A DNA stretch of 64,000 nucleotides from Plutella xylostella (taxonomy: Eukaryota > Arthropoda > Insecta > Lepidoptera > Plutellidae). The stretch covers positions 9,493,501 through 9,557,500 of the forward strand of contig NC_064012.1 in NCBI RefSeq assembly GCF_932276165.1, written 5' to 3'. The position numbers were made by a program, and so were the translations under genes. The notes beneath the pieces are model-generated. The model was not told the origin of the DNA, searched no databases, and saw only the letters and a program-made list of their open reading frames with translations. Shown here piece by piece: positions 10,013 through 21,803 of the stretch; position 1 is the first letter of the stretch; the number at the start of each line of letters is the position of its first letter.

Positions 10013-12970
10013 TTAATTTTCTACATTTAGCAGACCTTCAATTTCGTCATAATTGAGTGATTCTATATAATTTACTGTAATTCTTTTGCATGAGCGGAAA
10101 GTGTTTTGGTATAGATTTATTATTTTATTTATTTTATTGTACAAAAATGGTCCAAGAAAGGTGTGGAAATTTTGAGAAAAAGAGGTCCTTTTATGGGTGA
10201 TTCGACAGACTTTGTCATTTCTGCGGGTGCTACAAAAGAAAACCGGATCGTAAGCTATTTGGGTATGTTGTTTTAATATAACCGAGCGAATGTACAGTCC
10301 ACGAACCGTAAGCACTTTAGTGTCTGTATAAAGTTTTGATGTTGGATATCTGAAGGGTTTGAAATATGAGACCTTTAGTAGCGCTCTTTGAGATCGCTCT
10401 GCATGGATCATGTGTGTTTTAGAGGCACCTCCCCAGGCATAGATGCAGTAGGTTAGTATGGACTGCGCAAAGGCAAAATAAACCATCTTAAGGAGTGCTT
10501 CATCAGCTATATGTCGTAATTGCTTGAATATAAAGATCAGTTTGCGGACACGACCAGACAGTGACTTGATGTGTGATATCCAATTTAGATGCTTATCCAA
10601 GATTACTCCCAGGTACTTGATTTCATGCACTTGTTCCAAAGAAGGGCAAGAACAACAAATTGGGTCTACACAAGAGTGAGCTGTGACAGTGAAAGTGCCT
10701 GTTTGGGGTTGACCATTGGATCTTATTGAAAAAGTAACATATTTAGACTTTTTAAGATTTAGGGTCAGAAGGTTATTCTTAAACCAATGCACAACACTAC
10801 TTAGACCATCTTGGATGTTTTTCTGAACTCCTTGCCACGTCTTGCCATGGAACACGATAGCAGTGTCATCGGCATAAGTGACAATAGCAGCATTTCGGAG
10901 TTGGAGATTGCACAAGTCATTTATGTAAATGATGAATAGTGTCGGGCCCAAAATGCTGCCCTGAGGAACGCCATACGCTGAGCATTGGAGGTTTGAGCTT
11001 ACTGTTGAGTCGATTTTACATGACTGAGTTCTCATGGTCAGGTAGCTGGTGAAAAGATCGTGCTGAATGCCACGTATTCCGATATTGTATAACTTGGCTA
11101 GCAGAATGGGTATGGAGACGGTGTCAAATGCCTTGGCAAGGTCAAGGAAGATACCAGCGCAGCGGTCACCCTCATCAATATGTTTCACTACAGTCGCGGT
11201 GAGGCGTGCGACAGCATCCTCCGTAGACCTTGCCGAGCGGAAACCATATTGATTTTCTGAGAGAAGGTTTTGTGACTCAAGATATTTAAGCAATCTCTTA
11301 TTTATAATTGTCTCAAGGATTTTTGATATGGAAGGGAGAACTGATATTGGCCTATAATTAGATGGCAGGCTTTTATCTCCATCTTTATAAATGGGGTGCA
11401 CCACAGATCGTTTGAGGGCAGTGGGAAATATGCCAGAGTCAAGACTGAGATTCACAATGTGTACGAGGGGAGCTAATATCAGGTCTTTGGCTACTTTAAT
11501 AAGTTTGACAGGTATCCCATCCCATCCCGTGGCACAGTCAGCTCGCATGTTATTAATTATAAGTTGGATCTCTGTGTGATCAGTAGGTAGTAGCCCAAAG
11601 GAGCCTGGTTTATGAGAAGCACTTTTTATATTTCGGGAGAGCAAGTTTTCATCTAAGTTATGTTCTCGTATTATCGTTTTGGCTAGATGGTCACCGACAT
11701 TTGCAAAGTATTCGTTTGCATTATCAGAAGATTCCAGTGCTGACCTAGGACCTATCAACAAGTCAGAAGCGTTTTCCTTTTTCTTTTGTATGTGACATAT
11801 TTTTTTAAGAGTTTTCCACATTTTTTTAGGGTCATTTTGAGCTTTTTCAAGTTGCGATTTTTCATATAATCTTTTTAATTTTTTTAATATGCTATTACAA
11901 TAATTTCTGTATTTTTTATAAGTCTGTTGTAAAATTATATCATTTTGATTCTTTCTAAGGTTTTTATGTAGTTTATCTCTCTTTTTTATTGATTTTATTA
12001 GGCCAGGCGTGATCCATGGTTTGATATTATTCTTTGATCTAGGTAAAACTCGAGTTACGGAGTACTTGTCTATGGAACTTTTTAAGGTCTGTATAAAAGA
12101 GTTAGTTGCATGTTCAGCGTCGTTACAACTAAGTATTTCCATTAAATTACTATTTTTTAGGTCCATACAAACCTTGTCATAGTCCAAAGAGGTTGTAAAT
12201 CGTGAGACATGATTGTTTTTAACACTCTGTTGAATGGCCGAAAGTGACAATAATACAGCTTGGTGATCCGTAACTGTGCTATCTAAAACTATTGTTATTG
12301 ATGGGTTTTTACTTTTTAATAATATATGGTCAAGACAGTTGCCTTCATGAGTTGGGTAGGTATGAGCCGGAAGCAAAGTGTGTGTTGCTGTTAAGTTTAG
12401 GTATTTTTCGGAGTGACTGTCTCTGTTTAGTGGTTTTATATCGATGTTTATGTCTCCTATAAGGACGATATTCGGGTAACTTTGATTTTGCTGCAGGACT
12501 GTATCCAGTGAGTTAAGAAATTTATCAATATTATTGTATGAAGGTGATCTGTAAATGCCCAGTAAACAAAGATTACAGTTTATTCTTAAGAGAAGACAGT
12601 TAGCATCTAATATACTTGGCTCGCAGCAGTTAACATTCAGACTTTTTTTCCAGTAAATAACCACTCCATCGTTTTGGATTGGATTATTTTTTGTGCAACT
12701 GTAGTCATATTCAGACAAAGTCGGTAATACCGGGTTATTAATTAATCTACACTCTGTTAGAATTATTATGTCAATATTACTATTTATTCTGTGTAACAGT
12801 ACTGACAAATCGTTAAAATTTTTATTAACACTTCTAATATTTTGGGTAAGAATAGTTATATATTGGTTGGAAGATGGTAGGTAACAATGACATTCCTCAG
12901 CTGAGAGTTCGTAGGAACAAGAAACTTGGACATTATCAATGTCCTTGTTAATATCGGAAATTATAGACAT
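10013..12970 (-). CDS. LINE ORF2: endonuclease-reverse transcriptase, 985 aa
   Basis: The frame is intact from ATG 12970 to its stop. The APE-type endonuclease occupies roughly residues 37-240: ILTQNIRSV at 40, TECRL at 72-76, GDINID at 172-177, LDHILLKS at about 213, and VTDHQAV at 233. The reverse transcriptase occupies roughly residues 500-765: VVHPIYKDGD, NYRPISVLP, FLDLAKAFD at 608-616, GVPQGSILGP at about 667, and the catalytic YADD at 699-702. The C-terminal region has the thumb motif EIKYLGVILDKHLNW. These enzymes nick chromosomal DNA and prime reverse transcription of the element RNA there. The length and intact catalytic motifs match a functional jockey/CR1-type ORF2. Host activity is not implied. 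Confidence 0.95.
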   Translation of the reverse strand: MSIISDINKDIDNVQVSCSYELSAEECHCYLPSSNQYITILTQNIRSVNKNFNDLSVLLHRINSNIDIIILTECRLINNPVLPTLSEYDYSCTKNNPIQNDGVVIYWKKSLNVNCCEPSILDANCLLLRINCNLCLLGIYRSPSYNNIDKFLNSLDTVLQQNQSYPNIVLIGDINIDIKPLNRDSHSEKYLNLTATHTLLPAHTYPTHEGNCLDHILLKSKNPSITIVLDSTVTDHQAVLLSLSAIQQSVKNNHVSRFTTSLDYDKVCMDLKNSNLMEILSCNDAEHATNSFIQTLKSSIDKYSVTRVLPRSKNNIKPWITPGLIKSIKKRDKLHKNLRKNQNDIILQQTYKKYRNYCNSILKKLKRLYEKSQLEKAQNDPKKMWKTLKKICHIQKKKENASDLLIGPRSALESSDNANEYFANVGDHLAKTIIREHNLDENLLSRNIKSASHKPGSFGLLPTDHTEIQLIINNMRADCATGWDGIPVKLIKVAKDLILAPLVHIVNLSLDSGIFPTALKRSVVHPIYKDGDKSLPSNYRPISVLPSISKILETIINKRLLKYLESQNLLSENQYGFRSARSTEDAVARLTATVVKHIDEGDRCAGIFLDLAKAFDTVSIPILLAKLYNIGIRGIQHDLFTSYLTMRTQSCKIDSTVSSNLQCSAYGVPQGSILGPTLFIIYINDLCNLQLRNAAIVTYADDTAIVFHGKTWQGVQKNIQDGLSSVVHWFKNNLLTLNLKKSKYVTFSIRSNGQPQTGTFTVTAHSCVDPICCSCPSLEQVHEIKYLGVILDKHLNWISHIKSLSGRVRKLIFIFKQLRHIADEALLKMVYFAFAQSILTYCIYAWGGASKTHMIHAERSQRALLKVSYFKPFRYPTSKLYTDTKVLTVRGLYIRSVILKQHTQIAYDPVFFCSTRRNDKVCRITHKRTSFSQNFHTFLGPFLYNKINKIINLYQNTFRSCKRITVNYIESLNYDEIEGLLNVEN

Positions 12971-13617
12971 TGTTTATATCTAATGTGGATAAATTCGTCA
13001 CAAACACACATATTTGAATGATGACTAGGGGAATGTTTAATATTATTTAGTGAGACTAGAGCAACGAAGTAGTTATGCCGCATATTTGATTGAGCTAGTT
13101 TAGTTATTGTCAGTTTACAGTGTGAGTTAAAGGGTTGTATGATAAAATATAAAAAGTTGGAGGACATAAGTCTATGCTTATAAGTATAATATATAACTAT
13201 ATTTAGTTGGTAACAATCCATTGCGTATTTTAAAACCCAGATTGGTGGATCTATTGTTGCAGTGAAACGATAATATAATATGAATATAGCTTTTAATAGG
13301 TTTAAACTGGCTGGTGAAAGGTTAGTGTAATAGCAATATATACCCATAATAACACAGATTTTATAATATTGATACAAAATAATAAATAATTTGCCTACAC
13401 AGTATGGTTGTCTATTAAGTATAGCAAAACATTGGGATATGTATGCAATTTCATGTTCTGTTTGTCTGCTATATCTGTACAATATCATAATAGAATATAA
13501 ACTAGAATAATATACAGTTAATAATATACAGGATGTTAAGTGATATGTAAATATTACGGAAATCTTAAACACAGTGAATTTTGTTTGCTTGATGACCAAC
13601 ACATAACAAATTAACAA
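12961..13617 (-). other. Open frame in the spacer between LINE ORF1 and ORF2
   Basis: A 218-codon stretch without stops fills almost the whole gap between the ORF1 stop (13635) and the ORF2 start (12970), and it overlaps the first codons of ORF2. Its first codon is TTG; the first ATG is about 43 codons in (MILYRYSRQTEHEIAYI). The product would be Tyr/Ile/Leu-rich with no domain I recognise. AT-rich DNA can give such a frame by chance, so coding is unproven. Confidence 0.25.
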
Positions 13618-13634
13618 AAAGTTTATTCGACAAT

Positions 13635-14741
13635 TTAAGAGTTAAGTGTTTTTAAGAATTCTACATCACGAACATAAAGGTATTCCGAGGATTCCGTCTT
13701 TCGTAGGTACACACGTCCGTTTCGTACCCAAGCATATTTGTATCCAAGTTCTCTTGCCTTTTGGCGGGCAGCTGCGTGAAGTGACTTTATTTCTGGGGTC
13801 AGATGTTCCACTACGTAGACATTTGCCTTTTTTTCGCACGCAATACCTAAGTGACTGGTATTTAACTTGTCTGTGGGGTGTTCCTTGTTGTACTTAGTGG
13901 CAGCTGTAAGGTATGCATCCCTTTGACGTGGGGACTGAAACTTCACTAGTAGGGAGCGGGGGCGGGAACTCTGGGGGTTAGCTTTAGATATGCGAGAACA
14001 GAATACGAGGTCGTTGTCCTGGATTTCACAGTCAATCACTTTACTCAATTGTTGCACGATATTTGTAGGATTTTCGGATTTATACTCGGGAACACACTGA
14101 ATTTCCAGGTTAGCCACACGGGAAAGTTGTTCCAGCTGGTTGATGCGTTGATGGAGGGTAGAAATCGTACAGCGTAGGTTCTCGTTCTCCTTTTGAATCG
14201 TTTGCATGGTTTTCTTGAATGACATAACTTCAGACTTGAATTCCTCAAATTTATCGGAGGAGAATTTAATTGACTCCTTAATATCATTCATTTCCGATTT
14301 TATGTCACGTAATTGGGTTGCGAGGCAGTCTTTTATTGAGGATTTTATTTGCACACTTAACGAATCCTGCAGCTCCTTTCTGATAGCAGCTGTTAAATCC
14401 TCTTTAGTCATGCATCGGTTGCAATTTGTAACGGCAGAGGCAGCACTGTTAGAAGCAGAGGCGGCGGCGGTTGAGGCATTATTTCCCCGCTGTTTACGAA
14501 CTGTTACGTTTTCCTTAGCAGGGACGCGGATCGGCGTATTTGAATTATCTCCCTTCGGTCGTTTGCTGGTGCACGTCGGGCAGAGCCAGGACTTTATTTG
14601 ACTCTTGCTGAGGTTCGCAACGTCAATACTAACGCATAGGGCATGATAACTTTCTTTACAAAGCGTACAAACCAAGCATTTTTCGGTTAAACAAATGTCG
14701 CTTGTGCAAGCGGCGCATGTTTTGTCCGTTATCTCACTCAT
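13635..14741 (-). CDS. LINE ORF1: PHD-like zinc finger, coiled coil, FP25K-like C-terminus
   Basis: I start at ATG 14741 (MSEITDKTCAACTS), because the longer frame begins with a non-ATG codon; this gives about 368 residues. A C4HC3 PHD-like finger comes first (CAACTSDIC, CLVCTLCKESYHALC, WLCPTC), then a basic Ser/Ala-rich linker. A long heptad-like region around residues 115-210 (KSSIKDCLATQLRDIKSEM to LHQRINQLEQLSR) should form a coiled coil. The C-terminal third (DNDLVFCSRISK, RSLLVKFQSPRQRDAYL, YKYAWVRNGRVYLRK) resembles the C-terminal domain of baculovirus FP25K proteins, a pairing known for insect LINE ORF1 proteins. ORF1 proteins bind element RNA. Confidence 0.85.
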   Translation of the reverse strand: MSEITDKTCAACTSDICLTEKCLVCTLCKESYHALCVSIDVANLSKSQIKSWLCPTCTSKRPKGDNSNTPIRVPAKENVTVRKQRGNNASTAAASASNSAASAVTNCNRCMTKEDLTAAIRKELQDSLSVQIKSSIKDCLATQLRDIKSEMNDIKESIKFSSDKFEEFKSEVMSFKKTMQTIQKENENLRCTISTLHQRINQLEQLSRVANLEIQCVPEYKSENPTNIVQQLSKVIDCEIQDNDLVFCSRISKANPQSSRPRSLLVKFQSPRQRDAYLTAATKYNKEHPTDKLNTSHLGIACEKKANVYVVEHLTPEIKSLHAAARQKARELGYKYAWVRNGRVYLRKTESSEYLYVRDVEFLKTLNS

Positions 14742-14950
14742 AGCGGAGCAGTGGACGGGACGGCGCAAGCGGTTAAATGATGACGTCAGGAGTAAGCGGG
14801 ACGGATGGATCGGGTATACAACCCAACAGCCGAATTCGGTGCGACGACAGACGACAAGCGGCGGTCTAACAAGGATGTCAGCTGCTTGTGATTGCTTCTG
14901 ATTCTCGAGTCCGAGCCGACAACACCCGATTTACCCGAAGCACTAGTATT

Positions 14951-17377
14951 TAGCGATTGGCAAGTTTTAATCACAAATCACAACACTGTGGCTTATTGTC
15001 ACCACTATAAGAACGATAATTACTTGTGAGAAATATCAATTTTATAACAGAGCCAAGCACACGTCTACTCGCAGCAAAACTCAAGCGACAAAAAAAACAA
15101 ACTATGCCAGTTCCTACCGTATCAGATGTTATAATTATAAGTGTGTCTTTGATAAACAATACGGCGCGGGGTGTACTTAATTCATAGATGTTGGATGACA
15201 GAAAAAGTGTATGGGTACCTAACCTAACTCAAAAACGGTACAGTTGACTCAAAGGTACAAAAAGTATACTTTCAGACCTCAGGTGGTAATTCTGGACAAC
15301 AAATTATATTAATCACTTTTAGAATTAATTTTGTGTAAAAATCTATTCATTTGATACAAAAAATCAACTGACCAGATTGACCAACAAAGTTAGAGACGAC
15401 TTATTTCCAGATTGACCAACAAAGTTAGAGCGAGTTATTTATAAAGTTGATGTAGTAAAACAAAATTTGACCAGAATAACCACATGAGGCCCCGCTTTAT
15501 GTCTTATCAATCAATCATGAATATTGCTCTTACTCTGACTGGGACGGTATATCGACCTAGCTGTGAGTTTCGCCTATTTGCATGTACTATCGAACAAAAA
15601 AGTGAGTTGCCACTTTTAAAACAAATCCTTTGCAATCCCAAATTTGCCTTTGCCTGTCTTTTTAACCAACCCCATTATTTTAAATTTCTCCCTTTGTATT
15701 ATTTATTGCTTTCGGACTTTCGCACCTTTAAGACAATGCAATGTTTTTTGTGTTTACACATCTGGTCGCTATAGAGACAGTAACTTTTGGTCAACTTGTA
15801 CCCCATTGGTCAAGAGCAAGTCATTGATGGCTGATGCCTGCAAAGAAAAATGATCCTTAAGGGGGTCCACACTTTTTTGTTCGATAGTACGTAGTAACCT
15901 AAGCCTCAAAGGAAGCAAACAACGCTTTATACTATTCATAGCATTTACTGAGTTAGTACAGTTCCAATTTGTTGTACAACCCGACTAAGTCGACATCATA
16001 AATAATGTCGTAGGCAAGGAGCACACGGCTCCTTCACGGGAGGTCGTAACTGTCTCGTCAAAGCTGGCATCAAGCGCAATATCAATTTGGATTTGTGTAA
16101 CTTTTCCGTGCATTTTTTATCACAGCGCAGTAACAATTTCGTGAAAGTATAATTTATGTTTGCGAGCGGGCGCGCCGCGGCGGTGGCGGGTAACGTGATT
16201 AAGGCCGCGATTGTTTGCGCTGCACTCTGCACTCTGCACTATAAAGGCACAGCGCGTACTCTAGTCACTCTAGTGGAGTATTCGTGTCACAATCAGCGGC
16301 CGGGATCATCCCCCTCTATAAATGAGCACGACCCTTTAGTCGGCCGCGGAGTACTCGACAGAAACTCATTTAAAAACATCTATGATATTATTATGAATGA
16401 ACGTTGAGCTTCTTACTCCTGTATTATACTCGTATTCCAGGTAAAATATACAATGGTGGACGGCTTTGTGTGTGGGGTAACTATTCGGTGCGGTCTATTG
16501 TTGTGGCTGTAAGCTGCCTCAATTACGCAGTGCATGTAGGAATACATAATATATAACCACTCTCAAACTCTCAGCACTCTGAGTGCTGAATCTGAGAACT
16601 GAATCTAACACTTCAAACTATTGAATATCGTAGTGAGAGATGTATTTTCACCCATCAAGTTTATGCAAACTTTGAATTCATATTTTATTGTGCCCAACTC
16701 GCATCCGAGCTGCGGTAAAAATCTTTTCTGGATTTGCCACTGATAGCGATCAAGAAAGTTAAATTTGTACTTCGCAATTAGTTGAGAATCCCAGTTGCGA
16801 AAATGTCCGGAGGGGAAATAAATCCACTGTCGAGTCTACCAACTCACTCTCAGTATCGGTCTGGGAAACGAGCCATAGACATAAAATTACATACGGATCT
16901 AGACTCTCAGTGGGTCTAATCGGGCTGATTTATCCACACAGAAATCTTTTCCTCTTTTGATCCTCTTTAAAATTTAAAACATTTAAATATAATTATAAAT
17001 GTGTCATATTATATTAATCAAATGTCAAGCAGTGTGAATTTTATAGGAAAAGCGTGACCAGGATGACTTGTTATTTTTTATATCATTAATAATATTTTTA
17101 ATTTATGGCCACACTATTTAGGATTGTGTAATTTTGATCTTTGTTGGCTTAAATAAGTATCTGTAATCTTTTCTTATGTTAATAGATTATCTTGAAAGAT
17201 CACATCACAGAAGAAGTATTGGAATAAATATAAGTGTAGGGAAGTAGATGATACAGAAGAAACCTTTAGAGGTTGAATATTTGTACAATAAAGAGTTAAA
17301 TAAATAAATAATAATCTGTTCGGATTTTAAGTATGATGAATGATGATTAAATAATGATGGCTCAGTATCAACTATTA
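14951..17377. other. Non-coding stretch, no gene recognised
   Basis: A 20-nt-scale direct repeat (CAGATTGACCAACAAAGTTA) occurs near 15374 and 15412. A short GC-rich block lies at 16160-16215 and a CTGCACT run at 16220-16241. Short frames such as 15484-15774 plus show no domain. No host exon is recognised. Confidence 0.4.
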
Positions 17378-17499
17378 AGGGCGTCTTGCACAAGGAAGTT
17401 AAATAAAATTAAATAGTTTGCCTCTTGCTCTGACACTATAATGTCAGAGCAAGAGGCAAACTATTTAATTTTGATTAACTTTATTATGCAAGCCACCCT
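17378..17499. mobile_element. Hairpin MITE, copy 1
   Basis: A nearly perfect 120-bp palindrome. The arms start AGGGCGTCTTGCA and end TGCAAGCCACCCT, and the centre is TTGCTCTGACACTATAATGT followed by CAGAGCAAGAGG. A second copy of the same family is at 24199-24320. No coding capacity. Confidence 0.85.
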
Positions 17500-18679
17500 A
17501 AGAGTAAACCAATGTCGAATTATTGACTGTCAGTTATCAGTATTAGTATAAAATTATACTGATTCTTTTAATTCATTTTATTTTATATAAAAGTTCTTTT
17601 ATGACAGTTTAATCTACGTAAAAGGCGAAGCGAACACTGCTTATTCTTCTTCTACTATAAAAATCTTGACTATGAACGATGCATATTCTCTACTCGTATG
17701 AAGTTGACAAATGAAAACGGATCATTTTATTATGAATGCATAATACCATACTCAGACGAGCGCTTATTGACCTGCCCTAGCTTCGGTATGTTAAGTGATT
17801 AAATTCCAATCTATTCAAAGTGATGTGAAGTAAAGTCTCCTGATACGTTCGTTCTGTATGTATAAAGCTACTATATCGACTGACCCAATTTAATGTTACT
17901 ATCCCCTGGCCAGACTTGTTATTGTACCTGTCCCATTTGGAATGAATAATGTAAATCGGATATACGTAGACAATTATCCGATAGTGACATTATCACTTAT
18001 TGAAGCCGACAAAGCTGTTGATTGGTGGAGTGGATCGATCGCGCGGTGCGGCTGCGAGTGCGGCGCTCGTGCTGCAGGTGAATGCTGATAAAGCGCTAAA
18101 AGCGATCTCTTTTCATACTTGTGAATTCAAATACGAAATGTTTTTGCATCAACTTTACTTATAACAAAATATTTTTGTTATAATTTGTTTTTTTGTTGAT
18201 GAAATGAAAATAAACAAAAAAAGAGGGTAAAAAATACTATTTCTTTCGTATTAAATTTATTTATTTGTGCAAAAGCAGATGATGTGCATAACATGGTAGA
18301 TTTCATAAGTACTATTGCTACATGACACTAGACAAACTAATCTAAGGTACAAAACATTTGATTGAAAAACTAAACAGATACATGTTTCAGAATGTTTCAG
18401 GAACTAACATTGCAAAATCAACATGAAAGGAAAACGATTGTGGTTAGCTAAGAGCAGATCGGGGCGAAGTGGGCTAGCGCTGTGTTATTTCACTCGAGTG
18501 AATCGGCGATGCACCCTACTGTAGTGTTTATTGACACGAGGAGAGGTTGGCGGATATAACATTGCATGTGTAGTCTGTGAGTGCAGGCGGCGCGGGGCGC
18601 GGGCGGCGGCGGCGGCGGGCAAGGTCAGGGGTCAACGCGGGTTGTATGGAGTGCCAGGTGCAGGGGCTGCCGCATTCAC
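17500..18679. other. Non-coding stretch flanking the candidate trio exon
   Basis: AT-rich, with a GC-rich patch near 18035-18085. If the exon at 18680-18862 is real, this is its downstream intron on the minus strand. Nothing else is recognised. Confidence 0.4.
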
Positions 18680-18862
18680 CTGTCGGGGGCGGGCGCCCTT
18701 GAGCAGGCGCGCGTGGAACGAGCCCGGCGTGTCGATTGTGTGTTGGCGGGAGAGCGCGGCGTGCGGGGCGGACACGGAGCTCTGTCGGAACCACGGCAGC
18801 GAGATCTTGCGGCGGCCCTTGTGTTGCTTGGCGACGGGCGGCGGGGGCGGCGGCGTGCCCAT
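18680..18862 (-). CDS. trio: Candidate alternative first coding exon of trio (short isoform)
   Basis: ATG at 18862-18860 sits in a strong start context (GCCATGG). It opens 61 codons: a Pro run (MGTPPPPPPVAKQHKGRRK), then ISLPWFRQSSV and SRQHTIDTPGSFHARLL. The frame ends in phase 0 at a good donor, CAG|GTGAAT (donor GT at 18679-18678). The block is very GC-rich in an AT-rich setting. Upstream the frame stays open only to a stop at 18983-18985, and no acceptor there fits the phase-0 end of the exon at 24601, so I read it as a first exon rather than an internal one. Trio genes are known to make short isoforms starting before the second GEF unit. The assignment to trio rests on strand, place and linker-like composition, not on a clear domain. 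Confidence 0.5.
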
Positions 18863-18985
18863 GGCGGCTCGGGGCGCACGGCGCGCACGCGACAGCGGGG
18901 GCGTGCAGCGTGCGCCGGGGAGCACACCGCTCGAGCCACTGCCGCCGCCCGCCACCCGCGCCGCCGCCGCGCGCCGCGCGCCTCA

Positions 18986-21639
18986 AACACTCTTCGCGAT
19001 CCCTTCTCACACTACGCAGCCTCCGTATCGAGCTATGCCCAAATTATATTTCACAACGACTATGAAGGACACATCCACCCGCGTCACAGGAACGGGAGAA
19101 TTTATTATATTTTTTCGTTAGCACCTTCTGTGTAAAGTTTTCTGATTAAAGAATCAATATGTAATCGCCCATTTCGTATTTTCCGAATATCCCCTTTATC
19201 TTTCATAACACTGATAGTTAATATCGCGCATGGGATTGAAGAATGAATAGAAGTTCGTTAGTTAGTTTAGCTTTGTGGATGGTTGACGGCGGCGGCGGCC
19301 GGTGGCGGACGGTAAACAGACATAAACAAAACAACTCGCTGCAACTGCGGTGCATTTATATCCATAATACAGTGTTTGGCGAGAGCTAAAGCATACTAAA
19401 CTTAAAACTGAATTCAACATAAAATTACGAAGGGAAAAATATTAAAACTTTATCCTGCAATGCAGACGCAAAAACTGATAGAGTATTTAATTAGGTACCG
19501 GCAGGTAAATAAACTATTGAAACATTCAAGAGCGGGTCTGAAATTGAAAAAAATGCCCGTCCATAGTGGAACAGTGTTGAGTTTCAGTTTTCAAAATTCA
19601 TTCGAATCAATTCGTTCGGAAACATTATTTCAATTCTGCTTTGATAAAACTTATTTTAATATTCAGCCGCTCGCTGCAAAAACGAAGCCAGCCAATCACT
19701 TCCTTCATTCACATTGACAATAAAAGTGGTGATTTCATTTTGTATTTTTTATTATATTAATACCAATGGAGCCTAGCTGCGATGGGTTGTAATTTGAAAT
19801 TTATTGATATAGGTACCTGAATCCAATTCAAACTTTACCGGCATTTAACTAAAGCCAAAGCATACCTATCATATAGATGTATTTGTTAGAGTTATGAAGC
19901 TTTTAGATAGAACAGGTTTGCTAAAGTCTATACTCAGTAAAAAAACAAGTAACATAGTACATCATGGATAATGTAGCATAATAGTGGTGAAAGAATCATT
20001 GAAATCGGATTACCAGAATTTATTCGGAAATGGTAACTGTAATATAAACAGCATATTTATTTCGTGGGAAACAAGCGAATGTTCAAGAACGGAGTAGACA
20101 ATCTTATAATACCGCCGCTGCCGGATTTAACGTGTATATAATATACCTACATAATAACATATACCTATGTTTCCCGTAAAAAAATATAGAAAGAATTTAT
20201 GTATTTGGAATTAAAGTTTCATTTCATCTAAATGTGTGCAGAACCAGTAGGAACTGGTAAGAGAGGCTCAGCCATGAGTTGCCATTTGCAGTAGAAACCA
20301 TTTCCCGCCAGCAATACACCACGAATTCACTATCACTTTGTAATCTCCGAGCAGTTCTGAAGTAGCTAGAGTAGGTACCCCACCTACTCTAGCTTAACAA
20401 AAAACGAACATACGAGAGCTGTCATGCAGTGGCACGTTTAATGCAACAAGATAAGAGTTGAGGTTAGCGCAGCCACGCTCGAAGCTTCGTTGCTCGTAAG
20501 CTAGAGTGATCTCCCTGAAACGGGCACCTAAGAGTAACTCTGCGAAATTGCAAGGTGACACCCTGACACCGTGCACTTACAAAATATAAAGTGACTTCCT
20601 TGTATCTCGCTGTCCGGAAAAGTTTCTCTATCACACTATTTACTCGTTAAGACATTCAAAATCTTGAGTAGAATTAAAATGATTACTTGAGTAAAATTCC
20701 TGTAAGTACGGACCCGTAATAAACTTATGAAGGCTTTGATACGTTAATTGAAAGCTTAGTAGAAATCAGTCTAAAATTCGAAATTCGAGTTATAAGTTGA
20801 CGCTTTGCGAGCTTTATTTTCAAAACATAATTATAATTTGCCTGTAATCATGTGTTGATACCTTGCTAGATACGTTATACACTCGCAGCCACCCACAACA
20901 GTTGTATACACCCTGTATAAGCATGGCGCGACGGCTGTAGTATCGTCATGGATACCCGCCACGCCCAGCCCCATTCATTCATTCACAACAATAGAAATTG
21001 CTCCATAATGCCTCTCTTGTTACCCTTCATTCATGATAGTCAACTTGTTTAGGCCGGGGGGGAAACAAGTATCGGTATTTAAATTATGACAGATTGTCTT
21101 GTCACAAGGAGGCACATTTTGTACGACTATTGATTTGATTTAAATATTAATTTTCAAGATCGGTAATATTGTAGGTAGGTACATGAAACATGAATAACAA
21201 GATGTTTTATATAAATGTTAGGAAACCACCAAAAACCTCTCGTTACAACGAAGGGTTTAATTAAAAATACGTTTTCTCGCTTTAAACGATATTCTTTAGC
21301 TTAGTTAATTTTATATTAGATCCACTAGTGCCTTTATTACTTTCTTTAAAGAAGTTTTATAATAAGGTGAACTTTACTTACGTCGTCGCTGACGTTTATT
21401 TTTCTTCCGACATCTCCAATTTAAATTTTATATCATCCCGGCGTTTCTCTTTTCCCTTAGACATCTTGTTAGCTTCTTTATCATTTAAGAATGTATTTTC
21501 CTTTGGTAAATACTTGACTGTGGCTAAGCCCGAAAGCATAATATCGTTTTCACCGACTATAGGAAGCGTTCCAAAAGGTTAAGTTTATACATATTCTATT
21601 CATGTATTATTTGTATTATAAATATTAGTAAAAGTATTG
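18986..21639. other. Probable promoter-side flank and non-coding DNA
   Basis: A GC-rich GGCGGCGGCGGCCGGTGG patch lies at 19285-19305. If 18680-18862 is a first exon on the minus strand, its 5' UTR and promoter would be here. I see no TATA box or acceptor that I would defend. The remainder is AT-rich without recognised genes. Confidence 0.3.
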
Positions 21640-21803
21640 GTCTCACGTCGACGTGAGTGCCAGCGATCTTTGTTCGCACGCCGGACTGTTTAAAACAAGC
21701 AAACAATCTAAAAAAAAATACTGTATGATGTATATGTTTTTCCGTGTAAGTGGTGTATTTGTGGAGCTCTGAATAAATGTCTTTTCTTTCTTTCTTTCTT
21801 TAT
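21640..21803 (+). mobile_element. LINE 3' end (jockey-like tail)
   Basis: The segment ends GAGCTCTGAATAAATGTC followed by a (TTTC)n tail at 21780-21799, the same 3' pattern as the element ending at 9408. Only about 160 nt remain and no ORF2 is preserved, so it is a strongly 5'-truncated copy. Confidence 0.6.

Larger units (their letters stand above)
9645..14950 (-). mobile_element. Nearly full-length two-ORF LINE (EN-RT, PHD-type ORF1)
   Basis: On the minus strand the order is a 5' leader (about 14950-14742), ORF1 (14741-13635), a 660-nt spacer, ORF2 (12970-10013), a 3' UTR, and an end with TCAATAAATATATTCTATTC near 9645-9670. Both ORFs are intact, so the copy may be young. The 5' border is approximate, and I did not find a convincing target-site duplication. 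It lies in the same orientation as trio. Confidence 0.8.

Noticed and set aside
18531..19135. Plus-strand frames of 180-196 codons in the GC-rich block
   Set aside because: GC-rich DNA lacks stops. Composition is Arg/Gly/Ala-rich without domains, and the minus-strand frame gives a more protein-like product with a start and donor.
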